The notes beneath the pieces were generated by a model that ran no database searches, had not been told where the DNA came from, and saw only the letters and a list, made by a program, of their open reading frames with translations. Position numbers and translations under genes: made by a program. Positions 49,877 through 56,590 of a stretch of 56,590 bases of DNA are shown in pieces; the stretch's first letter is position 1; every line of letters starts with the position of its first letter. The DNA lies in NCBI GenBank assembly GCA_051744365.1, contig JBNJCX010000007.1, positions 1 through 56,590 of the forward strand, written 5' to 3'. The stretch comes from Gudongella sp051744365 (GTDB lineage: Bacteria; Bacillota; Clostridia; Tissierellales; Tissierellaceae).

Positions 49877-51063
49877 ACCCTGTTTACTGTCATAAATATG
49901 GAGAAGGTACCAATAACTGCAAGACCTGTACTAATAAGAAGAAGTTGGGAAGGACCGCCAATATCAAGGACTGCGCCACCAAGAAGACTGGCAAACACGC
50001 CACTTAAGGTCATCATTCCCGTAACAAGGGACTGACCCTTTACGGCTTCTCCCTTTTCCATAACCTCATCCGCCAGATGTACTGCTGATGAGAGAAAAAG
50101 TGGAAATGAAATAAGCTGAAACAAAAATGCAAGGTAGACAAATCCAACAGAGGGTGCGAGATATGTAAAGAAAACCTTGCCAATAAAGGCAACTGACGAA
50201 ATCTTTAACATTGTCTGGCTTCTAAACTTAGTTCTTAGTCTGCTGAAAAAGAAAAGACCAGGCATCTCAAGCAGAGCCATAAAGGAAAACAGTCTTCCCA
50301 TCTGGCTGCTGTTACCGCCGATATTTCTAAGTATCTGAATAAGGAAGTTGTTGATTACAGCATTCTGAAAGAACACAAGCATTATTCCAAAAGTAAGTAT
50401 TACAAAGACCTTGTTTCTCTTCATAAATTGTACAAGAGTAATTCCTGGATTTTTCTCTGAACTAGCAGCATTAAACTGGTCTGGAATATGAAGGGTCATA
50501 TTCTTTTTAAACAGCTTATCCGTAAGAAAAAGAGAAGTCAAAAGGAGCAATATAACAATAACGCCTGTAACAGGGATTGTTCTTGTGCCAAATTTGAGTA
50601 CTAAAAAACCAAGGATTGAGCTTATTAAAGCATAAGCAACAGAACCAACGCTTCTTGTTGCACCAAAGTTTATGTAGCTTCCTGCCTTGCTGAAATGAAA
50701 TGCAATTGAGTTTATCAAAGGCTGTAGGGATATCTGCAATGCTCCTGTAAGTACAAAGACGCCAGTGAGAAGAAGGGATCTGTGGTCCATAAAATACAAG
50801 GAGGCAGTACCGATAATAAGGGCAGCACCCATGACTCCTAAAACGGAGACCAGGGATAGCTTTTTGGACCTGTCTGCAATATCAGCGAGAATTGGCTGGA
50901 TAAGTACCGCAAGGATATTTGCAAAAGCCAGGATAAACCCTATCTGAGAATTCGAGTAACCTCTGTCCAGCAAAAACACAGATGCAAAGCTTATAATTAC
51001 AGCAAAATACATCCAGTAGAAGCCCTGCACCGCGGCATATGTATAGTTTAGGAATTTGTTCAT
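49873..51063 (-). CDS. MFS transporter
   Basis: The 396-residue protein has twelve hydrophobic segments and begins FLNYTYAAVQGFYWMYFAVIISFASVFLLDRGYSNSQIGFILAF in pieces, with PILADIADRSKK as the loop 2-3 motif. This matches the MFS_1-like/LacY-nucleoside-symporter group. The substrate is unknown. The ribosome binding site is weak (GGTGATTGT). Confidence 0.85.
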   Translation of the reverse strand: MNKFLNYTYAAVQGFYWMYFAVIISFASVFLLDRGYSNSQIGFILAFANILAVLIQPILADIADRSKKLSLVSVLGVMGAALIIGTASLYFMDHRSLLLTGVFVLTGALQISLQPLINSIAFHFSKAGSYINFGATRSVGSVAYALISSILGFLVLKFGTRTIPVTGVIVILLLLTSLFLTDKLFKKNMTLHIPDQFNAASSEKNPGITLVQFMKRNKVFVILTFGIMLVFFQNAVINNFLIQILRNIGGNSSQMGRLFSFMALLEMPGLFFFSRLRTKFRSQTMLKISSVAFIGKVFFTYLAPSVGFVYLAFLFQLISFPLFLSSAVHLADEVMEKGEAVKGQSLVTGMMTLSGVFASLLGGAVLDIGGPSQLLLISTGLAVIGTFSIFMTVNRV

Positions 51064-51174
51064 ACAATCACCATCTTTTTTCGTTCTTAATGTATTGTAA
51101 CATTTAGGAAAAAAACTAACAACTGGGTACTTGCTTAGTTTTCAAAGAAGAGCATATAGTAGGGAGGAAAGTCT

Positions 51175-51528
51175 ATGGGTTTTATAAGTGATTGGCAAAA
51201 TAATTATGTAAAAAAGCAGGTGGAAGACTTGAAATTGCAAGAATTTAAACCCTCAGAAATAAGAAGAAAAGAAATTATATTCTCTGGAAAAGTTCAGAAG
51301 GTTGGATTTAGATTGGAGGTATTTGAGCTTGCCAACAAGCTTGGATTAACAGGATGGGTGGAGAATCTTCCCGATGGGAGTGTAAAGTCGCAGCTTCAGG
51401 GTGAAGAAGATAGGATTGAATTCCTGGTTGATTTTATGAGATCCCTCAAAAGGGCAAAGGTCGACAAGGTAGAAACAACAGAGCTAGAAGTCTTGAAGGA
51501 TGAAAAGGTGTTTCTAATTAAAGAATAG
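51175..51528 (+). CDS. acyP: Acylphosphatase with N-terminal extension
   Basis: The 117-residue protein contains the acylphosphatase fold in residues 33-117: IIFSGKVQKVGFRLEVFELANKLGLTGWVENLPDGSV in pieces with catalytic Arg46 and Asn64. It hydrolyses acyl phosphates such as acetyl phosphate or carbamoyl phosphate. The first 30 residues (SDWQNNYVKKQVEDLKLQEF) are an added helix not found in most family members. VQKVGFR replaces the common VQGVGFR. GGAGG lies 9 bases ahead; a perfect palindromic terminator follows. Confidence 0.87.
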   Translation: MGFISDWQNNYVKKQVEDLKLQEFKPSEIRRKEIIFSGKVQKVGFRLEVFELANKLGLTGWVENLPDGSVKSQLQGEEDRIEFLVDFMRSLKRAKVDKVETTELEVLKDEKVFLIKE

Positions 51529-51529
51529 T

Positions 51530-51563
51530 GCTAAAAAATCAGGCATATGCCTGATTTTTTAGC
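51530..51563. terminator. Perfect bidirectional terminator
   Basis: A 34-base perfect palindrome with A6 and T6 arms separates acyP from the convergent membrane protein gene. Both directions give a stem with T tract. Confidence 0.85.
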
Positions 51564-51577
51564 GGTTATGAGGAGGA

Positions 51578-52102
51578 TTATTTTTTAGTTGCTTCTCTTA
51601 ATTCATCCCTGATTGTTCCATAAAGCTCGGGAGGACAGAAAAGATAAATCTTATCAGCAGAAGAGCTCTTTATAACAATAAGGTTTCTGCTTTTGTTGTA
51701 TTGAATATCCTTAATCTTTTCCCAAGGAATACTTCTGGCGTCATCAAAGGTGGACAAGAGTCCAGCCCCTGACACCGAGGGACTCTTTGAGAATATTCCT
51801 GCAAGAAATGCAAGGATTCCTGCTGTCTTAGACTTTTTCTTATGGCTTTCCTCTGATTCCATCTTGATTCTATTTTCGTTAATCACATAGTTCACAGAGT
51901 ATTTTCCTCCATAGACCACATAAACGAAAACATAGCCCAGAAGAAGGGTTACAGCCACAAGAAGGAATCCATACCATGCCTTTATTGCAATTAAAAAAAC
52001 CAGCAACAAGCCAAATGGAATGCCAATGGCAATTCCAAGCTGCTTTAGTATGGTCTTGTCCTTGAATATGGATATTTCTGAATTCCAACTGATGGGTAAC
52101 AT
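51578..52102 (-). CDS. Membrane protein with PH-like cytosolic domain
   Basis: The 174-residue protein has two adjacent membrane helices (LGIAIGIPFGLLLVFLIAI and YGFLLVAVTLLLGYVFVYVVYG) followed by a domain with YVINENRIKMES, ARSIPWEKIKDIQYNKSRNLIVIKSSSADKIYLF in pieces, resembling the YcxB/PH-like fold. An interior linker is Ser/Lys-rich. Function unknown. ATG 52102 is chosen since GGAGG lies 8 bases ahead; the longer frame to 52150 has none. Confidence 0.7.
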   Translation of the reverse strand: MLPISWNSEISIFKDKTILKQLGIAIGIPFGLLLVFLIAIKAWYGFLLVAVTLLLGYVFVYVVYGGKYSVNYVINENRIKMESEESHKKKSKTAGILAFLAGIFSKSPSVSGAGLLSTFDDARSIPWEKIKDIQYNKSRNLIVIKSSSADKIYLFCPPELYGTIRDELREATKK

Positions 52103-52173
52103 GATTAGCACCTCCAACTTAATTTTCCCACAGTGGATGGTTTTATGCAATACCTTGGGAAATTGATTATATG

Positions 52174-52340
52174 TTCCAATAATCGACTGATGCTCATTTT
52201 ACAGATACTGACTGGTTTTTATCAGCTTGATAGCTAAAAAGCTTTATTTTCAGGTTGAGATTTTTTTGTTTTTTTCACTACACGCCGTTGAATAAAAAAG
52301 ACTATATAAACACAAAAAAATAGAGACACTGAAGGTCTCT
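52174..52340. repeat. ~170-bp dispersed repeat, copy 1
   Basis: This stretch shares an ordered set of near-identical blocks with 54288-54457, among them TTCCAATAAT-GACTGATG, TTTTCAGGTTGA, CACTACACG/CATTACACG and AAAAAAATAGAGAC followed by GGTCTCT. It ends in a hairpin (AGAGAC with GTCTCT) that acts as a terminator on the minus strand. It lies 115 bases upstream of the Ltp gene start. On the minus strand both copies can be read as [V/M]KK-x5-QPEN, suggesting a decayed coding sequence. Confidence 0.8.
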
Positions 52341-52454
52341 TCACTGATGTTAGATATAATATAAATTTTGTGACAGCGTAATTCAACAATAATTGGTAAA
52401 TATTTGTTTAGATGTAATATATTGGGATATAGGGGCAGTAAAGGGGTGATTTGT

Positions 52455-53144
52455 GTGAATAAAGAAAAAAAGCCAATTTATAAGAGATGGTGGTTTATTG
52501 CCTTAGTAGTATTTGTTATTGTTGGAGCTTTAGGTAGTGGAGGGGATGATGAGTCACAAGAACCAGCTGAAAACAATGAGCCAGTCGAAGTAGCAGCAGA
52601 AATGAATGAAGAAGGTGAAAATACTACTGAAAATATTGGAACTAAAGAGATGGATACACCAGTAGAGACACAAGAACCAACCGAGCCAGTTGAGGTTGTA
52701 GTTGAAGATACTGAAACATTATCTCAAAAAAATGCCATTAAGACTGCAGAAGGATATTTGAACTACACAGCGTTTTCTGAGAGTGGCTTGGTAGAGCAAT
52801 TAGAGTATGAAGGATACAGTAATGAAGATGCTACATATGCAGTAAGTCAGATAGTGGTGGATTGGGAGGAACAAGCTATTTTAAGTGCTGAGAATTACTT
52901 AGATTATACAGCGTTTTCTGAGAGTGGCTTGGTAGAACAATTAGAATTTGAGGGATTCAGTAATGAAGATGCTTCATATGCAGTAAGTCAGATAGTGGTG
53001 GATTGGAAGGAACAAGCTGTATTAAGTGCTGAGAATTATTTAGATTACTCATCGTTCTCAAGAAGCGGCTTGATAGATCAACTTAAGTTTGAAGGATTTA
53101 GCACTGAGGAAGCAACTTACGCTGTTGGTAAGATTGGATTATAA
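52455..53144 (+). CDS. Ltp-family membrane-anchored protein with three repeats
   Basis: The 229-residue protein has a basic start (NKEKKPIYKR), one membrane helix (WWFIALVVFVIVGAL), an acidic linker rich in Glu/Pro (35-95) and three tandem 47-residue repeats with the core AxxYLxYxxFSxSGLxxQLxxEGFSxExAxYAV. These are Ltp (host cell surface-exposed lipoprotein, PF07553-type) domains; phage TP-J34 Ltp blocks DNA entry of other phages. Repeats 1 and 2 are almost identical in DNA, so the duplication is recent. GTG 52455 fits GGGGTGATTTGT. It lacks a lipobox cysteine, so it is anchored by its helix. Confidence 0.85.
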   Translation: MNKEKKPIYKRWWFIALVVFVIVGALGSGGDDESQEPAENNEPVEVAAEMNEEGENTTENIGTKEMDTPVETQEPTEPVEVVVEDTETLSQKNAIKTAEGYLNYTAFSESGLVEQLEYEGYSNEDATYAVSQIVVDWEEQAILSAENYLDYTAFSESGLVEQLEFEGFSNEDASYAVSQIVVDWKEQAVLSAENYLDYSSFSRSGLIDQLKFEGFSTEEATYAVGKIGL

Positions 53145-53172
53145 TAATCTGCTTTAAAGAATAGAAATATTT

Positions 53173-53217
53173 AAACCACCAGGGTTATGAGTTAAAAATA
53201 CGACCTGGTGGTTTTGT
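53173..53217 (+). terminator. Rho-independent terminator
   Basis: AAACCACCAGG (53173-53183) pairs with CCTGGTGGTTT (53204-53214), followed by TG TT. It ends the Ltp gene. Confidence 0.75.
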
Positions 53218-53286
53218 TGATACAACAAACATTGTTGTTTTTATTAACCTTCAAATTAATGTAAAAGTGGTGTATAAGAATAAATA

Positions 53287-53442
53287 TCACTTGAAGCCTA
53301 ACAATTTGGCAATTATTGAATTTCTTTTTCTCTTAATACTCTGTTTTGATGTAGGTATTCCAGTCTTGTTAGCGAATTTTTGTTTAGCGCTGGATATACC
53401 AACAGCTCTTTTCCAACTAAAACCTTTGATCAGTTTAGCCAT
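53287..53442 (-). CDS. 51-residue basic protein
   Basis: GGAGTGATTTTTA precedes ATG 53442. The product MAKLIKGFSWKRAVGISSAK continues with FANKTGIPTSKQSIKRKRNS and ends LLGFK. About a quarter of the residues are Lys or Arg, with the SAKQKFA-x-TGIPTSK motif that I recall from short conserved proteins of Gram-positive accessory regions. The function is unknown; nucleic acid binding is plausible. It lies between the Ltp gene and a broken channel gene inside the repeat-flanked island. Confidence 0.65.
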   Translation of the reverse strand: MAKLIKGFSWKRAVGISSAKQKFANKTGIPTSKQSIKRKRNSIIAKLLGFK

Positions 53443-53464
53443 TAAAAATCACTCCTTTTGATTG

Positions 53465-54177
53465 TTAAAATTTCTTATTTAATTCACTCATATATCCTGC
53501 AGTAATAATTCAGGTTGGAAGAGCTACTATAGCAATTCCCATAAATGAGGACAACATACCAATGACTCTACTGACTCTACTGAAATCAATAACTGGATAA
53601 ATATCTCCATAACCAACAGTTGTAAGCGTTACAACAGCCCAATAAATGGCATCAAAGAAAGAATGAAAGCTTTCAGGTTCAACTTGAAATATGATAAGTG
53701 CGGTTAATAAGACATAGCCACCAGATAGGTAGACCACCGCCATTAAAGGTTTGCGTTCCTTCTCAACTACAGACATTATTAAATCGAAGCTTTTTGAATA
53801 TCTAAGTAATCTCAGTGTTCTAAAAGCTCTATTAAGCCTTAGTATTCTAAATAGCTTAAATCCTTCATTTAATACAGTAAGTGAAGGCAGTATTGATAAT
53901 AGGTCTATGATTGCAAAAAAGTAAAAGGATATTTAATGAATACGGTTTTGCTCTTATCATTTAACTTATAATCTGCAGTAATCCATCTGAAGAGATAATC
54001 GACAATAAAGACGGAAACTGTTATAATTTCAATCCATCTAAAGAAGGAGCTTGCATGTTTAAAGAATAAGGGAATTAGACTTACAATAATACTCATAAGC
54101 ATAAACTTATCATAATAGCTGCTAAGTTTATCCCCGGGATCTGCTATTTGTACTATCTTATGTATTCTTTCCCTCAT
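53465..54177 (-). pseudogene. Broken voltage-gated-type potassium channel gene
   Basis: From 54177 the frame encodes MRERIHKIVQ and three membrane helices, then breaks at a T6 run near 53925. One more T restores FAIIDLLSILPSL, the S4 voltage sensor FRILRLNRAFRTLRLLRYSK, and the pore with TTVGYGDIYP. A second lesion, TGA at 53512-53510, replaces Gly in the expected ALPTGIITAG; the frame then runs on to TAA at 53467-53465. The span (713 bases) is one base short of a coding length; the intact channel would have 237 residues. Confidence 0.8.
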
Positions 54178-54287
54178 GTTATCCTCCCAATGCTATCCAT
54201 AGTATGAAAACATCATTAATTTAACTCATTAACTCAATACTATTACTATTTTTAGGAAGTGTCAATTATTGGAAATAATATTATATC

Positions 54288-54457
54288 TTCCAATAATTGA
54301 CTGATGTTTAATTCGTAGATGCTGACTAACTTTCATTGACTTAATGGCTCAAAAGTACTATTTTCAGGTTGAAATTTTTCATTTTTTTTCATTACACGTC
54401 ATCGAGTAAAAAATCTATATAATTATACAAAAAAATAGAGACCCTAAAGGTCTCTTT
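54288..54457. repeat. ~170-bp dispersed repeat, copy 2
   Basis: Same orientation as copy 1 at 52174-52340, about 2.1 kb away. Just before it, TCAATTATTGGAA (54262-54274) is the inverted partner of TTCCAATAATTGA (54288-54300), a 13-base perfect inverted repeat that copy 1 keeps only partly. It ends with AGAGACC-CTAAA-GGTCTCT flanked by A7 and T3, a bidirectional terminator that also serves the minus-strand pseudogene next to it. Confidence 0.8.
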
Positions 54458-54477
54458 ATTGCTGCATATAATATGAA

Positions 54478-54699
54478 TTATTTCAATAAATTGTCTACAA
54501 TAACTGAGTAGAAACCATAAATCGAAAACCCTACTAAAATTAACCCTGAAACCTTTACAAAAAATTTCCCTAATTAGCTCAACTCATGATTTTCTTTATA
54601 CATCCAACGTCTACCGAACATATAAGTTTTCTCTGGATATACTATCTGTAATATTCCTATAATTCCAAATATTAATGCTATAAAGATAAAATACAACAT
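54478..54699 (-). pseudogene. Small two-helix membrane protein gene with in-frame TAA
   Basis: ATG 54699 behind AGGGGG encodes MLYFIFIALIFGIIGILQIV, then YPEKTYMFGRRWMYKENHELS, TAA (54576-54574), then LGKFFVKVSGLILVGFSIYG and VDNLLK to TAA at 54480-54478. The layout (helix, short loop with a conserved Trp/Tyr, second helix) resembles DUF6199-type proteins. A GAA to TAA change would explain the stop. Both helices and the spacing are otherwise intact. Confidence 0.6.
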
Positions 54700-55244
54700 T
54701 TACCCCCTTATCTAATTATGTATGTTTAAAACCAGTAGCTAACATTGAAATCTTGATTAATATAAATCTTCTTATACGAACTATTACTTTCTTTGAATTA
54801 GTCTATCACAAAAATGGATTAATTATTCCACTACTAAGCGTTGAGAAATTCTAATCATATATTTTTTTGCAATTTCCCCACTTGAAATACAAAATAATGG
54901 CACATTTTATGTTATTGAAGTACAATATATGCTACTTGGTTTACAATTTTATACAATATATGGTGTAATCTTACCCATCAGTCACTAAATGGAATATATA
55001 AGAAATTGAGTTGTTTCGATTACTGCTCAGCAAAATGCCAGCAATTGTAATTTAATTGTAATCAAAATCATTACATTTTCTGTATAATAGAATTAGCACA
55101 GGATAATTTAAATTTTAACATTAGATATTAATTATAGTATTTGCTGTAGACGGCAACATAGGGGTTATTATCTATTTGATAAAGATGCGTACAGAGCATA
55201 TGATTGAAATTAAACTAAGTCACCGAGTCATATTGGAGAGGATA
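54700..55244. other. AT-rich spacer without recognisable gene
   Basis: No reading frame with a ribosome binding site was found on either strand. A promoter-like TTACAT-TTTCTG-TATAAT cluster near 55071-55087 has too short a spacing; TGTATAAT alone could be the -10 of the YdcF gene. Several TACAATATATG-like repeats at 54921-54965 are probably low-complexity. Confidence 0.4.
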
Positions 55245-55835
55245 ATGAAAAATACTTATAAAAGAATACTAATTTTAATAGTTGCATTTTTTATTTTGTC
55301 ATTTCTTCTTATAGAAGGTCTAATTCTTATTCAAGGAAGAAAACCAGAAACAGTGGAAACAAAAGAGATTGATTATGTAATAGTTCTCGGAGCAAGACTT
55401 TATGGAGATGTGCCATCGCCTGCGCTGTTGGAGAGACTTAAGGTGGCCAAGGATTATCTGCTACAGAACCAGGATAAAGATGTAGTAGTTACCGGTGGAC
55501 AGGGAACAGATGAGACTATCCCAGAGGCCCATGCCATGGGAAAATATCTGGTTGATAATGGCATTAAAGAAGATAGAATTATAGTTGAAGACAGGGCCAC
55601 ATCGACATATGAGAATATGGAATTCTCGAAGGAATTGATTGCAGAAGATGCTGGAGAACCTGTAAGGGTTTTGGTTGTCACCAACAAGCATCATATGTTC
55701 AGGGCAAAGTTCCTGGCTAAAAGACAGGGAATGGAGGCGTATGGATTGCCTGCTAAAATTCCACCATCAATTTTAGTACAGTCTTATATTCGGGAGTACT
55801 TTGCCGTCGTTAAATCACTGGTCTTTGATTACTAG
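55245..55835 (+). CDS. YdcF-family (DUF218) membrane-anchored protein
   Basis: The 196-residue protein has one N-terminal membrane helix (ILILIVAFFILSFLLIEGLIL) and a DUF218 domain: DYVIVLGARLYGDVPSPALLERL, VVVTGGQGTDETIPEAHAMGKYL, RIIVEDRATSTYENMEFSKEL and VTNKHHMFRAKFLAKRQGM. Family members act in envelope metabolism (vancomycin resistance protein SanA, ElyC); the domain probably faces outward. ATG 55245 follows GGAGAGG. The next lipoprotein gene starts 14 bases later, so they are likely one operon. Confidence 0.87.
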   Translation: MKNTYKRILILIVAFFILSFLLIEGLILIQGRKPETVETKEIDYVIVLGARLYGDVPSPALLERLKVAKDYLLQNQDKDVVVTGGQGTDETIPEAHAMGKYLVDNGIKEDRIIVEDRATSTYENMEFSKELIAEDAGEPVRVLVVTNKHHMFRAKFLAKRQGMEAYGLPAKIPPSILVQSYIREYFAVVKSLVFDY

Positions 55836-55849
55836 GGGGTGCTTATAAA

Positions 55850-56590
55850 ATGAAAAGGAATTTGTTGTGGATATTTACAATTGTAGTGGGAGTTATTATT
55901 TCAGGCTGCAGCCAAGAGTATGAGGAAGAGTTTGTTGGAACAATAACGGAGATAGATGGGCTGACGGCCATTGTATTAGCGGATGAAGGTGAAGACATCA
56001 GAAGCTCAGGGGACCTTGTAGAAGTAAGTCTTTCTGTAAGCGACAATTTTGAGTTTATGGTTGGAGACAGGGTCAGGGTTGTGCATAAGGGACCGGTACA
56101 GGAAAAGTATCCCCTTGGTATAGAGACAATATCCGTAGAGCTGCTTGAAAGGGAAGAAAATCCTGAAGAGGAGCCTGAAGTGCAGGATGATAATACAGCA
56201 TATAATATGATAAGGGAGTATTTGAAAGAGGAAAGCATAAAAACTTTTTCACCTTACTATGAACTGCTGGAATTTAGAATTTCAGACTACCATGAAGAAA
56301 TGGTTGATGGAAATGTAGAAGCTGAGTTTCTTTACACAATAGTAAGTAAGAACTATGACAGAGACCCGGACACAGCTGGCTATATAAAAGAAGCCAAGGA
56401 AAGCGGAAACGAGAATTATCAGCTGATGTATGATGAATACCTTCAACCAAGGGATATGAATTTTGATTTCAAGGTAGTCATTGATGAACATGACAACATA
56501 ACTCTATACTCAAATGTCTCTCCCAATAGTGTGGAATGGGAAGAGACTAAGATGACTGACTATATTCTGCGAGAGGAGAGTTCTGGCATT
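55850..56590 (+). CDS. DUF3221-like lipoprotein, cut by window end
   Basis: The frame runs from ATG 55850 (AGGGGGTG 8 bases ahead) to the last base of the window without a stop, 247 codons. It begins with a signal peptide and lipobox (IVVGVIISGC), then a small beta domain (EFVGTITEIDGLTAIVLADE, GDRVRVVHKGP) like DUF3221, an acidic linker (EENPEEEPEVQDD) and a longer C-terminal domain with FSPYYELLEFRISDYHEE. It is exported and lipid-anchored. The true C-terminus lies outside. Confidence 0.75.
   Translation, partial: MKRNLLWIFTIVVGVIISGCSQEYEEEFVGTITEIDGLTAIVLADEGEDIRSSGDLVEVSLSVSDNFEFMVGDRVRVVHKGPVQEKYPLGIETISVELLEREENPEEEPEVQDDNTAYNMIREYLKEESIKTFSPYYELLEFRISDYHEEMVDGNVEAEFLYTIVSKNYDRDPDTAGYIKEAKESGNENYQLMYDEYLQPRDMNFDFKVVIDEHDNITLYSNVSPNSVEWEETKMTDYILREESSGI

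Noticed and set aside
53267..53461. Plus-strand 64-codon hydrophobic frame
   Set aside because: The opposite strand has a better gene with ribosome site and basic composition at 53287-53442; the plus frame has none.
1..56590. CRISPR arrays, tRNA, rRNA and intact insertion sequences
   Set aside because: No regularly spaced repeats, cloverleaf ends, conserved rRNA segments or transposase motifs were seen. Only REP-like scraps and the 170-bp repeat pair were found.

Overview
The window is chromosomal DNA from a low-GC Gram-positive anaerobe, most likely a member of Clostridia or Tissierellia. The pointers are AT-rich intergenic DNA, strong GGAGG ribosome binding sites almost everywhere, T-box leaders, an oxygen-sensitive style gene set (radical SAM, flavodoxin, EFR1-type ferredoxin remnant, Ltp lipoprotein), DUF2975/XRE and MarR/PadR regulators and a meso-DAP type MurE. 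I cannot name the species. There are no rRNA or tRNA genes, no CRISPR array and no intact insertion sequence.

Layout. 1-1700: two nearly identical serine-type T-boxes ahead of a short serA. 1700-6600: a UBA-like/DUF4342 membrane protein in an operon with a response regulator and histidine kinase, then a zinc-ribbon protein, a ZIP transporter and a decayed gene. 6600-13650: DUF3795 protein, class II photolyase, VOC protein, pirin, nitroreductase, agmatinase-like enzyme, flavodoxin, M20 amidohydrolase. 13600-20800: broken lipoprotein, GNATs, a stand-alone B3/4 tRNA-editing-like protein, a DUF2087 regulator with its operator, GIY-YIG protein, a peroxiredoxin whose catalytic codon is a stop, a macro-domain/vWA pair and a MarR-nitroreductase operon. 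21000-25250: ilvBN facing ilvD (branched-chain amino acid synthesis). 25250-28250: a MarR gene divergent from recA with two shared palindromes, and small proteins including an Imm-5-like protein. 28300-33300: an SHMT-like enzyme with altered active site next to a second pirin, murE and a 2-keto-4-pentenoate hydratase-like enzyme. 33400-38400: a Mre11/Rad50-like nuclease-ATPase pair, a YgjP-type metallopeptidase and RidA. 38500-41700: lipid kinase convergent on a PadR-FetA-FetB operon. 41700-45600: DUF2975/XRE, GGR-like flavoprotein, EFR1 remnant, NimA-like protein, YkvI-like transporter. 45700-51600: radical SAM, three GNATs, threonine-synthase-like enzyme, MoaE, MFS carrier, acylphosphatase. 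52100-54700: an accessory island bounded by two copies of a ~170 bp repeat, with an Ltp-repeat lipoprotein, a 51-aa basic protein and two broken membrane-protein genes. 55200-end: YdcF-family protein and a DUF3221-like lipoprotein cut by the window end.

A general theme is gene decay: at least eight short genes carry a frameshift, a deletion or an in-frame stop. Several frameshifts fall in homopolymer runs, so assembly error must be excluded. The observations I rate highest are the SHMT-like enzyme lacking several hallmark active-site residues, the peroxiredoxin with TAA exactly at the peroxidatic position, the tandem (plus partial third) Ser T-box array, the repeat-flanked Ltp island, the marR/recA shared operator region and the palindrome that encodes identical C-termini of two convergent genes.
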